From contig MNCI01011946.1 in assembly GCA_015680685.1 (NCBI GenBank), positions 485,924 through 549,923 of the forward strand: a stretch of DNA of 64,000 bases, in the 5' to 3' direction. The DNA comes from Gnetum montanum (taxonomy: Eukaryota > Streptophyta > Gnetopsida > Gnetales > Gnetaceae). The translations under genes were made by a program, and so were the position numbers. Positions 36,031 through 46,817 of this stretch are shown in pieces. A model generated the notes under the pieces. It was not told the DNA's origin, searched no databases, and was given only the letters and a program-made list of their open reading frames with translations. How positions within the stretch are numbered: position 1 is the stretch's first letter; each line of letters starts with the position of its first letter.

Positions 36031-38294
36031 AACCCACTATTAGATCAATTCCCTGATGAGCTCCTCTTCATTGGTGCTTTTAATGAGCAAGCTCCCAAAG
36101 AAACAAATTGGCACGATAACATCCTCTCCAATCTACTCACATAGGAGATGCCATAAGGGTGGGACCACAAGAAGAAACTATAGTTTCTTCATCAATCCAA
36201 ACGCTTTATGGGAATCAATAGCAACCTCTACAAGGTTTACATGGATGGCCTAGTACGATTGTGTGTCCCTAATATAGATAAACTTTGAGTCCTCAAGGAT
36301 GCATACAAAGGTCCTTGTGGGGGCCATGATGGTGGAAGGCGAATAACCATTAAGATCCTCATAGCAGGGTATTATTAGCCTACAATCTTTAGGGATTTCC
36401 ATCACTTGTTCCACTCTTGCAAAAAATGGAAACATGATGGAATGATGACCATGTGCATGGAAGGGCCTCAATAATGTATCCAATTACTAGAGCCTTTCAA
36501 TCTTTTGGGGATTGACTTTATGGGGCCCATCACCCCTATGTCGAACAAAAAGACCTACACCATCATGGCTATTGACTACTATACTAAATAGATGGAAGCT
36601 GCAACTATCACTAACTGTTCATCATCTATGGTGGCCTAGTTTGTGCAATAAAATGTTGTAAACATGTTTGTGTTCCATGAGCACTAATTTCAGATAATGG
36701 AACACATTTCACTTGTACCACTTTTCAAAAGCTCATGCAATGCTTGGGGGTTGAACATACACTAACAACCCCATACCACCCTAATGAGACATGAAATTGT
36801 TCATATTGCTGGCGGTTGCGTTAAGGCACCCACGATAATGCACCCACGTTGTATCATGGGTCGTGATATCGTGTATGCGATATCTCATCTGCCTGCGATA
36901 TCGTGTACGCGATATCTCATCTGCCCGCAATATCGCGTATGCGATATCGCAGTCAGCCATAATTTCTATAAATAAGAGGTAGCTCTCCCTCATTTGGGAT
37001 CCTAGTTTTAGAGTAGCGAAGCTCTGGCAGTTTGATCTCTCTAGAGTTAGATTTTTTCTCGTGTCTACCTGCAGTGTGGTGAATGTAATTGTACGGTGTC
37101 TTTATTCGAGTGTGCCGTACTTGGACACGCACATGACCAGCAATAAACATTGAGATTAATTCATCATTGCAACATTCACTTTGTCATTTATTTATTTTTT
37201 ATTTATTTAATGTTATTTGCTATTTTCTCTCTCTCACCCTTAAACTCCTAGAATGCTGAACGAGTATGACTTGATTATGAGCATTTAAGTGTGACTACTT
37301 GGTAGCCCAGTGGCGTATCTAGGATCTACACTTGGTAACCCAGTGGCATATTTGGGATCTGTGCTTGGTAATCCTAGTGACGTACCTAGGATCTAAGCTT
37401 GGTAGTCCCAGTAGTAGTTGTGCACGAAGTCCAAGATGTGTACGGTTGATCAAGGAATCGGTTGCTTGTCGCACTTAGGCTAGATTAGATTTTCTTACCC
37501 TTTTCCTCCTAGTTTAGCTTAGTTAAATATTATTTTTCCACTGCCTTCAGAAGTAGCATAGATTAGGACACATCATACACCTCACTCTGGACTAAACCAT
37601 ACGTGACAAATATGCAATACTAGTCCATGTGGGAAGACAAGGAACTGCGACCTAAGGATAACTGTCTAGGTGCCACAACTAGTCCATCTACGGAGTTCGA
37701 CCGGATCGCACGTGCGACGCTTGTTTCGTATGGTTGAGTGTAGGGGTACCTCGTCACTCATCACACCCCCAAGCCAATGGTCAAGCTAAGGTCACCAACA
37801 TGGAAATTAGCAAAATACTAACTTTCATTGTCAGTAAGTATAGGAAGGACTGGAGCAAGAACTCAATGATGCCCTTTGGGCTTATCATTTAACATGGAAA
37901 CTTCCAATTAAGTATTCTCCTTATGAGTTTGTATATGGAAAACTTCCAACACTTTCCATCCAAGCTGAACTTCGTACACATTAAACAACCTATGACCTTG
38001 GCTTAGACTTAAGTCTAACTTAGAAAAAAATAAAAAGACTAATGAACCTCAACATGCTAACAAGAATCAATTAGTGGCCTTGTCATCTAATGAAGTGCAT
38101 AAGGCACATAGTAAACAATGTCATGACCTCAAGATTAGGAAGGTAAAGTTTCAACCAGGGGATAAGATGCTCTACTAGAAACCCATGCACATGCCTCAAT
38201 GAATGAAATTTCAAACATTATAAGAGGATCCTTACATTATCTATGAAACCTTTCCATCTAGGGCCTTGATGATCTACCACCTTGACAGCCCAAG
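36031..38294 (+). pseudogene. Integrase of element A, split by solo LTR E
   Basis: The N-terminal zinc-finger region and core lie in 36240-36776, with LLGIDFMGPITPMSNKKT at about 36500 and FQIMEHISLVPL where DNGTHF would be expected. The frame is broken at TTPYHP and resumes after the solo LTR at 37769 with QANGQAKVTN, then the C-terminal region to FQTL and FPSRALMIYHLD at 38220-38290. The two halves join without loss once E and one target copy are disregarded. Confidence 0.8.
36782..37763 (+). repeat. Solo LTR E with 5-bp target duplication
   Basis: A 982-bp LTR is flanked by identical CACCC at 36777-36781 and 37764-37768. It starts TAATGAG, i.e. the expected TG with G to A, and ends ACTCATCA. 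U3 has three ~32-bp tandem units (about 36862-36957) built on GCGATATCTCATCTGCC. A TATA box TATAAATA is at 36967-36974 and AATAAA at about 37142. In U5 a 33/34-bp unit (CTTGGTAACCCAGTGGCRTA-type) recurs about 3.5 times at 37297-37420. No internal region is present, so it is the product of LTR-LTR recombination. It belongs to the same subfamily as the LTR end at 1-75. Confidence 0.92.
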
Positions 38295-39235
38295 TGATGA
38301 GCAACAAGGTACCCCTATGCTCAACCATACAAATCATGAAGTGTTCATGCATGATTTGGTTGAATTCTGCAAACTCTATAGTTTTAGATACACTAGTTTT
38401 CTAGGAAGTGAACCTTGCCCTAATGGTCATTTTTTGTCTTCCCAATTACACTTGTGAAGCATATGGTATGGTTAACTATAATCAAGGTATATGATATTTA
38501 TTGTTTTGTGTTTAATGTTCCTTGGTACTTAAATAGAGAGGTGAAGTGATTTAATAACTAATTCAATTTTACTTAACTATTCTCTAACTAGTCTTAACAT
38601 AAGCATTTGGTCCCACTTTGCGTACACATCTTGAACCCATGTATTCATTACTGGGTTACCAAGCACTACATTACTAGGTGCACAAAGTAATAACGTTATG
38701 GGATTACTAAGCGAATATGTGTTTATGCTTGAAGTGGTCATACTCATGTATTTAATCTGTTTAGCTTAAATAATTAGCTAATCATTTAAAGTCTAATTTA
38801 GCTTAATTAATTGCATATTTAATGAAAATAATTAATGAATAAATAAATCATTATTCTATTATAAGTGTTGCAAGGTTTGATCAAAATGCTTACCTTTATT
38901 ACCATACATAGTGGTGTGGTTCAAGTACAACAGTGCTTGAATAAAGATCTGTATACTTTTTGACTCCTACTGCGAGCACTCAGAGAAATATTCTAACTTT
39001 CAAATGAAAAAAACTACAAGAGCTCTACTACTACTATGACTTCTTCTGTTCATAAACACAACTGTGAGCTTGTAATTATAGTTTTTTTTATAGGACTACA
39101 TTGACAAGGTCTCGTAAATGTAGCAAACGCTACATTGATGAAGCAATACCACGTAAATGGAGCCCCATTGACAAAGGCCCGTCGATGAGGCCGCATCAAT
39201 AGAGACTCGTTGACATAACACTTTGACACTCATCA
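38295..39235 (-). repeat. 3' LTR of element B
   Basis: It is bounded by TGATGAGCAACAAGG (38295; the inverted CA end) and ACACTCATCA (ending 39235; the inverted TG start). On the minus strand U3 carries several copies of a GTCAATG/GTCAACGAGNCC-type word within about 120 bp, then a TATA-like site (CCTATAAAAAAA, about 39095-39085). It shares the terminal ~60 bp with the other LTRs. Its U3 differs from those of C, D and E. Confidence 0.85.
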
Positions 39236-39246
39236 TACCCCCATGA
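39236..39246 (-). promoter_or_regulatory. Polypurine tract of element B
   Basis: The minus strand reads CATGGGGGTA directly before the 3' LTR start TGATGAGTG. The same tract sits next to the 3' LTR of C (46670-46680), in the position where plus-strand DNA priming starts in LTR elements. The tract is short and ends in TA. Confidence 0.65.
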
Positions 39247-39379
39247 CTGAATGAAAACTTGTCCTCGATTTCCTTTACAAAATTAGGAAGGTATGGGATT
39301 ATGTACTAACTCTTAACATAACAAAACTGAGTGTCCAAGTGTATGAATCAACACATTACAAATATTGTGGTGTTTATGA

Positions 39380-42370
39380 CACAAAAGTAAACATGATGAC
39401 GTAATAACTCAAAATTGAACAACACATCCTCTAGTGGCATGAAGGCAATGGAGAAGATCATACAATCTCAAGTGGTTGAGGCTCCTAAGGTTCTGAAGGA
39501 TCTTCACTATCTTTGAGTACATGTAGTAGCTGAGGTAGCTATAGCTATCTTATTGTAGTTACAATCTCTGATGGAAAGAAATAGGCATCTAGTAATGCCT
39601 TCATCTTCTCCTCCTTGCTCCAAGGATCATTTACAGTTCACATGGCACCACCAATGTGGGTTGGAATGGGGGATATCCCACAAACATGGCATTATTAGGA
39701 ACATATCCTTTACATTGACAAACTAGGTAGTTAACTATTTGCATTTGATATTGAATGCCCTGCCTACGTTCTGCAGCTCCTGGTAGTCATTCATTCTTCT
39801 TGCTAGGTTCTTGATGGTAGATCTTTGATTAGTGTATTTGCCTTTGAGAACTTCAAGTTTAGTGTCTACCACTATAAAATTTTACTTGGTGTCTTTGTGA
39901 TGCTTGAACTTAACCTCATACAACAAGTACAAGCTGGCCACCTATTTCTCAAGTTCTAATCAAGGCCTTCTAATAGTCAACATGGCCAAATTTGCATAAC
40001 GAAGATTGCAAGCTTCATGTATTCCATCATCTCCTCAATTTGTAACTCCTTCATGCAAAATTATGCCTTGTTGTAGGCATCTATCCCATCAATGAAGGGT
40101 TGCCACAATTCTTTCCCTTGTTAGAGTTGCTGGAGGGCTTCATTCACTTTTGCCTCCATTAACTGGATGTGTTTTTCATTCACTTCTTTTTGTGGACCGA
40201 CCTACTTTCTATAATGATTTTTTACTCTCTCAAATTTAAGAGCCTTCAATTTCCATGCAGCTACCTCGATCGTAGTTTTCTAGCAAAGGGCATAAACCTC
40301 CTCCATGGAGAGATTTCTATTTTCTACTACTAATCTCCTTAGTTCTATGTATGCTGTGGTTAGTTGCTTCTATTGTTAATGGATGAAATTAGTTAATTTT
40401 TGCTTGTGCTCATCAACATTTCATAGGTGATAATTCTATGTGGTCAACTGTACGTTCTCTTGGTGAGTCTGATCCAAGGCCTTCTGAATTTTGTGCTATG
40501 TGGCTTGTACCAAGGATTGGTAGAACACCACCATCTCCATTGCACCCTCAACCCTTTTCAATTTAGCGTGAAGCTATTCAATAGCTTCATCTCTTGTTAA
40601 TGATGGGTTGAGAAATGTAGGGTCAACAATTTGGGCTCTTAATTCAACAACTTCAATAGCCAAGCGTTCATTGAACTTCTTGGTTGTTTTGAGCTAACTT
40701 CTTGGTTGTTTTAAGCTACCCCTCTAAGATGACGTTCTTGCCCCTTACCTCTAGCAACTTCAGTTGGGTTACAGTAATATTTTCTGGAAAGTCAAAGACA
40801 TCTGGAAGCAATTGCCCGATTCCTACTAGTTGGTCCAACAAATCTTCATGTTGTGCTACATTTATTTTGTTGCTTGTGGTCCTTATGAATGTTTACACAT
40901 CTTTGAGTGTAATAATGCTTAATGTAGATGCTACAAGTGTGTTAAGTGTTTCAGTAATACAGTCAGCAACCACCTCTACTACTGTCTCCTACCCTTGGTG
41001 TTACATCACCAATACAGTTGCCCCCTCACCTTCCTCCAAGGGCACCAAGAAGGTCGCGATGTTTCCAAAGATTTCTGGGAGTGGTTTTTATTCTACAAAA
41101 GATACCATGACCTCCCTAGCACTAGGATTCAACATCACAAGAAAATGCATTCTTTGGGCCAAGAAAATGGATCCACCTCCACCCATCAAGCTAATCATCT
41201 AAGCCACCTCATTTAGGTGAATCATTGCTAGTTTGTACAAGGATGGATCCCCAACACTCATGCCTACTCATTGCTCTTATTCACTCAAGAGTCATTCTCA
41301 GTATTTGCACAACCATTGGGCAATTGCAGTGATTTCTAGCATAGTTGTTTGAATGGTAGGTGGAGGTGGTGGTTGCTACTCCTCTTCTTGGATAGTCATT
41401 GCAAACATCTTATCTTTCATCATTTCTACCCAATTGGCAACCAGAACATACCTAAAAACATCATTGGTGTAATGGAATATTCCTTTCCTCTAATAAATTT
41501 TCCTAATGAGGCATGGGAAAAGAAGTTCCTTTCTTAAATGTTCATTTTCTTTAAACTGCTACTCCATCTCTAAATAGATCAGCTACAGAAGGTTGACAGG
41601 GAATCTCCCACTCAGAGCGACACATGCTTAAGTAGAGAAGGTAGTGATTTTTCTTGGCTTCACTATGGGATTAAGGTGGAACATTGCAATCTTGTAGTGG
41701 ATCCTCTCTACTAGTGTGAGCATTCCAAACTCCTTGTGATCGATGTCATAGTACTGCTGAACCCCTTATTTCTTAATGTTGGGATCTACCAGCATTAGGA
41801 TCTTAGCAAGACTTGCCCCTATTTCTAACAACCCAAGCACCATAGCAATGACTTGAACTAAGTAGGACACTAAGATGTCCTTGATTTTTACCATTGATCT
41901 AGGTTGCTTGTTGTTCCAGAATAAGAATGTCTCTCCCATGTACCACTCTCCAATGAAAGTGATGACTGGCCACATGGGAGAGGCCTTTAGCTGGTTCTAC
42001 ACTTCTTTTGGTGCTTGCTTCAGGAAAGGACCAAAGTTTAACTCTTGTAACACTATTTTCTAGACCTTTCATGATCTGATTTGATTCAAGTAAGCTTCTG
42101 TCAAGGTCACCTCAAAATTTTCTTGTGGTGCTATTGCATCATCCCGATGGGAGTGTTCTATTGCTACTGGTGGTTCTAGAATCTGTCAAATAGATTCCAC
42201 CTTGGCCTCTTTCCTAAGAGGACCTATGGCATGGGTTGCCAATAGTTCTTCTTGGGCCTATTCTTGGTCCCTTCTCATTCTAGGTCGTTTCTCCCTTAGT
42301 TGAGATGATCTTGCTTCCTACACGTGCTTTTCTTTTGGTGCCATCTATGGTCACAACACATCCGTGGATT
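39380..42370 (-). pseudogene. Extra 3' ORF of element B (plant-transposon-protein-like domain plus coiled coil)
   Basis: This is a homologue of the better preserved ORF at 46818-49776 in element C. The clearest match is at 41975-41766 (MWPVITFIGEWYMGETFLFW, then IKDILVSYLVQVIAMVLGLL), followed at about 41700-41400 by HLNPIV, ACVALSGRFP, LLFPCLIRK and YTNDVFRYV. It has many stops (Gln to stop, Trp to stop). The lower half (40700-39900) keeps the coiled-coil composition in broken frames. It lies between integrase and PPT in sense orientation, the position of env-like ORFs in Athila elements. No signal peptide or membrane segment was found. Confidence 0.65.
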
Positions 42371-44540
42371 ACTAGATATAATGTGTAACTTTAAGGTTTT
42401 AAATACCTTCTCTCGTTAGCTAGTTACACTTTGGATAAGGTTAGACCATGGTAGATTAATTATTTTATTAATTAATTAATTATTATTTATTGTAAATGTC
42501 ATTGGAGCTTGTTGGAAAGGTTTAATTCTTGTAATTTGGTGTTTAAGAGTTGATTTCTTAGTTAAACATTTATGGGAGTTAGAAAAATGGTGAAACATTT
42601 TCTGCCAAAAATGGCACATTTGTGGCCCCCACAATCAAGAGCTTACCTCTGGTAGCTATAGGGTCAAAGAATGAAGTGATTTGGATAAACGATTAGGAAG
42701 TTATAGGCTCTAGAAGGTTCTGGGCTCTGAAAATTTGAAAAACTTCCTTAGCATTTTTGAGAAATTGTAAAAATTTCCAAATGGGGTCATGCATATCTAT
42801 ACTATTTTTCCCCTACATCAATGGGACCCTATATACGGGGCCTCGTATACAGGTTTGCTCTGTCAACAGGTTCCCATATACAAAGCCCATAGGAAAAAAT
42901 TTCAAAGTTGAATATCTTGAAAAATATAAGGAATTTTTTAATGAATTTGGGGTCCATGAAATTCCAAAAGAGCCAAGAATATGATAAAATCATTGAAGAG
43001 GGTCTTTGAAAGCTCAAAAATTGAAAAATTCAATGGAGAATGTGTTTAATGAACAAAATATATAAAGGAGCACATGGTGTGATGTAGAAGATGGATGTAC
43101 AAAAGATTCTAATTATAAGAATGCCTAAGGATAAGATGTTGAATGAACCTCATCAAGAGAGATGCAAGCGAGTCCTCCCCATAGTAGGCACATGCCTTGT
43201 TTGCCCTTGCATAACCTCAACTTAAGGAGTCCATGGGCTCCATAGGTGATTAATGGTCGATGGAAGTTAAGGATGAAAACCTAGAAGATTCTACCTAAGA
43301 ATTCAAATACATTAGACCAAGACATGAAATCAAGAACATGGATGTTAGAAATGAGATGAGTTATGGTTAGTAGAGATGGATGATGGAGAAGGTGGAATGG
43401 AATTCCAAATTGAGGTCATAAAAAGTCCCTTGTGGAATTTGTGTTTAAAATGACCTAAGAAGATTCATCCTTAGTCTAGACCAAAATCAACATCTTTCAA
43501 TGACTTTACATTGCCACTCCAAGACCGATCCATCCCCTCAAGACACAAGAGTGCTCCCATAAAACAACCATCATTCCATAAAAAGAAGAAAAGAGAAGTA
43601 GACAATTAGAAAGGACCTTAGTTAGAGGGGACCTTCAAGCATGGGTAACATGTCTTTCTAGTCCCATAACTAATGCTTGTAGCCCATTTATTTGTCTAAG
43701 GGATGTGCTTTGAATTCCCATCATGTTCTTTTTTCTCTCTCTTTTTATTGTTTTTTTTATTTTTTTTCTTTTCTTTTCAAATGGGAACCACACCACAAAA
43801 AGACTTTAATTAACTTTCTGTTATCAGTCGAAACGATATGGTAACAAGTCCATGAAAACACCCAAGCACCCAAGTATGTAGAATAGTACAAAGAGTATTG
43901 AGTCTTCTTGAAGTCACACCTTGTACAAACCCTTTGAATCCTTCGCAATTTTAGAAACTACCAAGGTCACCAATTTATTAAAGGTTTATTCATGAAAGGG
44001 ACCTCAAACTTCAAAAAAAAAACCATAGAGTTTGTAAATGGGTGGATGTTGTGAACTCACTACCTATTCCATGAAAAAGAAACCATGACTTAGCCATTGG
44101 TACAAAAATTAAAAAATAGAAACCAAACATTAGCAAACAAAACATTAAGCACAAACCACCATTAGTAATAGCTACAACATCACCGTGTCATGTTGGCACA
44201 AAGCATGTTTATTAGCAAAAATTTGAAAATCACGCTAAAAAAAATAAAGTAAAATATATAAGAAGGTGTAAAATATTCAAGAAAGATTTAAATGGACAAA
44301 TAATGGTGTAAAACAAAAAATGATGTGAAAATAGAAAAAATTTTGAAAATCAAAAAGTTGTAAAATAAATAACTTGCAAAATAAAATTTGTGGAAAACAA
44401 AAAATAGAAAAATTGAGGAGCCATATGGATGATTAGCATGGATGGCCATCTCCCCCATGACTGAGTTGACATAAGGAGATCTGAAAAATTGAATGTAGTT
44501 GTCCATCTATTGAGGTATTTGTTACACTGGCTTACTTAGG
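42371..44540 (-). other. Non-coding spacer between integrase and extra ORF in element B
   Basis: About 2.2 kb without a coding domain, collinear with 49777-51850 of element C. Shared blocks include CCTCCCCATAG(T/C)AGGCA (43170 against 50440), GTGCTTTGAATTCCCA followed by a T-rich run and a GGGAACCACACCA-type block (43708-43797 against 50946-51012), and the palindromic word at 42831-42850. Conservation in two separate copies shows that it is part of the element and not a later insertion. Confidence 0.6.
42790..42870 (-). promoter_or_regulatory. Internal promoter-like block upstream of the extra ORF in B
   Basis: The plus strand at 42831-42850 reads ATATACGGGGCCTCGTATAC, 19 of 20 identical to the U3 word of the C LTR at 46611-46630. 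Towards the ORF on the minus strand follow TTGATGTAG, an A-run and TATAGATATG (42801-42792), the counterpart of the TATA box in the C spacer. The ORF begins about 420 nt further on. Promoter activity is an inference. Confidence 0.45.
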
Positions 44541-45763
44541 CTCATGAAAAAGCTTTACTTATTGGATCTTGACCAACTGCTTTTTATTTGGGCTCTTAGG
44601 TTTGTATATGGTCATGGCCTTAGAAGAAAATGTTTCATCAAATATAGAAGGTCCCTCCCACAATGTTTGAAAATTTATTTTCTAGGGTACGTGTGTGGGG
44701 TTCTAGTAGAGAACCTTATCTCCCTATTAAAATTTTACTTTTTGAATTCTCAAGTCATGTTGTTGCTTGTTAAATGCCTTGTGTACTTCATTTGAAGATA
44801 AGGCCACTAATCAATTTTTTTCTAGCATGTTGAGGTTGATCAATCTTTCTTTTTGTGCTAGGCTTAGGTCAAGATTTAGTTCACAGGCTGTTGAGAGTGT
44901 ATAAAGCTTAAATTGAATTAGGAGGGTTGGAAGTTTTTCGTGCACCAACTTGTAGGGAAAGTAGCCAATAGGGAGTTTCCATGTTGAGCAATAGGCCCAA
45001 AGGGCATCGTTGAGTTTTGTGCCCTAGTCTCTCCTATATTTGCTTATAGTTTTTGTTAGAATCTTTGTAATCTCCCTATTAGTTACCTCTACTTGACCAT
45101 TGGCTTGGGGGTAATAGGGTGTTGTTAATTTATGTTCAACCCACAAGCGTTGCATGAGTTTTCAAAAAGTGGCACCTATAAAATGAGTTCTATCATCAAA
45201 AATCAGTGCACGTGGCATTGGAAATGTGTTTACAACATTTTGTTGTATGAATTGAGCAGCAGTGGATGATGTATAGTCAGTGATGGTTACTTCTTCTATC
45301 CATTTGGTGTAATAGTTAACTGCTATGATACTTTTCATTGGACATGGGTGTGATGGTAACCATGAAGTCAATGCTCCATATGTTAAAGGGTTACAATGGT
45401 TGAATCCACTATTGAGGACCTTCCTTTCAAGCGGTCATCCCACCATCATATTGATAGCGCTCGCAAGATTAGACAAACCAGTGGACATTCCTAAAGATTA
45501 TAAGCCAATAGTATCTTGCCATTAGGATTTTTATGATCATGCATCTCCCAGCATAGTGACCTTCACAAGGACCTTCATGAGCATCCTAGAGAATGTGTAA
45601 TTGGTCTACATTAGGGACATACTAACGAACCAAGCCATTGGTGCACACCTTATAAAGGTGTTTATTGATTTCCATAAAGTACTTAGGCTAATGAAGAAAT
45701 TGTTGTTTCTTCCTAAAGTCTAGATCTTGCAGCATCTCTTAAGTAAGAAGGTAAGTGAGGATG
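44540..45763 (-). pseudogene. Integrase of element B (5' part cut by C)
   Basis: On the minus strand, 45371-45162 is open across the core domain (MKSIIAVNYYTKWIEE, then NVVNTFPMPRALIFDDRTHF). Next come KLTTPYYPQANGQ (about 45110) and the C-terminal LWEGPS...ETF stretch near 44640. The first catalytic Asp region and zinc finger (45400-45600) are stopped. The upstream end is at the C insertion site. Confidence 0.75.
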
Positions 45764-45768
45764 CCATC

Positions 45769-46669
45769 TGATGAGAGGCGAGGTACCCCTACGCCCAACC
45801 ATGCAAATCATGGGTGTTCATAGGTGACTCGGTCGAATTCTGTATACTGTAAGCACTTTGCATATACCAAACCCTAACCAGCAAAACCTTGTGTTAGAAC
45901 AGTCGTTGTCTTTCCAACCTCACTTGTGGTGTTCTAATGCGATGGTTAAGTGAGATTGAGGCAAATGATTTTTATGGCTTTTCTCTTTATCTTCCAAAGT
46001 CTAATTCTTAAAATGAAATGTGAGGAATGGAATATTGCACTATATAATTATCCTACTCTATCACTTAACTCTTCCTAGGATAAGCATCCGATCCCATCTT
46101 TCATGCACATCCTGAGCATCCCCTGACCACTACTGGGTTACTAGACATTAAGCGTCACTAGGTTGCCAAGTGTTGGGTTTCTGTTCGATATGGTCGTACT
46201 TATGGTTTTTACAAGATATAAAAGAGCGATGACGATTAACGTGATAACAATGAAAACTTAAGGAATTATTAAAGCATAGAAATATTAAACTATTAAATGC
46301 TCAAATGAATAAGTTCAATTGCTACAAGGAATGCTTGAAAATCTTGTCTTTATTGCTGGTCATACCAATGGGCTCAGGTACATTAGTGCTCGAATAAAGA
46401 GCTAGACACCTTTCTCACACCTGCTGTGGACACTTGAAAAATATTCTAACTCTTGTGAAAACAAACTGCAAGAGCTTCACTACAACTGCCAAAAAGATAC
46501 CTAAGTGTGATGGGAGCACACTTATTTATAGGCTAGAATAGACGCTGCATAAACGAGGCCACATAGATGCATGGATAGATGCGTCAACTAGGCCGCGTCA
46601 ATGTGGCTACGTATACGGGGCCTCGTATACACAAGCTGATCGATGCATTAATTGATGAGCACTTCATCA
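45769..46669 (-). repeat. 3' LTR of element C
   Basis: A 901-bp LTR, TGATGAGAGGCGAGG at the inverted end (45769) and CACTTCATCA at 46669. The U3 word GTATACGGGGCCTCGTATAC (46611-46630) is a near-perfect 20-bp palindrome. Nearby are GATGCATGGATAGATGCGTC and TCGATGCATTAATTGATGAG. The minus-strand TATA box TATAAATA is at 46530-46523. The U5 half shares the AACCCAGTA and TGTAGGGGTACC-type words of all LTRs here. Confidence 0.9.
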
Positions 46670-46680
46670 TACCCCCATGA
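46670..46680 (-). promoter_or_regulatory. Polypurine tract of element C
   Basis: The minus strand reads TCATGGGGGTA immediately before the LTR start TGATGAAG. It is nearly identical in sequence and position to the tract of element B. Confidence 0.65.
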
Positions 46681-46817
46681 CTGAGTGAAAACTCATCCTT
46701 GAGTTTCATTACAATTTGGAAGGTATGAAGTTCTTATTACAACACACATGATACAACACATCTACAAAGACACTAACTTTAGTGATGCACCAAGTGCCCG
46801 AGTGTACAGAGAAGAAT

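Larger units (their letters stand above)
30697..38294 (+). mobile_element. Element A: degenerate Ty3/gypsy (Athila/Tat-like), cut by E and B
   Basis: Plus-strand order is truncated 5' LTR, gag, protease, RT, RNase H, integrase. Every domain carries in-frame stops, mostly TAA/TAG where relatives have Gln, or TGA/TAG for Trp, the pattern left by cytosine deamination. The 5' LTR runs directly into gag: the end of U5, the PBS and the gag start are deleted. Integrase is split by solo LTR E at 36782-37763. After the integrase C-terminus, the inverted LTR of element B starts at 38295, so the 3' part of A must lie beyond the right end of the window. The start at 30697 (TGATAGG) is inferred from the TG end. 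Confidence 0.8.

Noticed and set aside
36862-36957. CRISPR-like array (also 19-bp units at 58940 and 33-bp units at 37297)
   Set aside because: Units are directly adjacent without spacers, lie inside LTRs and are in plant nuclear DNA.
38295-39235. 3' LTR belonging to element A
   Set aside because: It is in opposite orientation and followed by a polypurine tract and B internal sequence; it is the 3' LTR of B.
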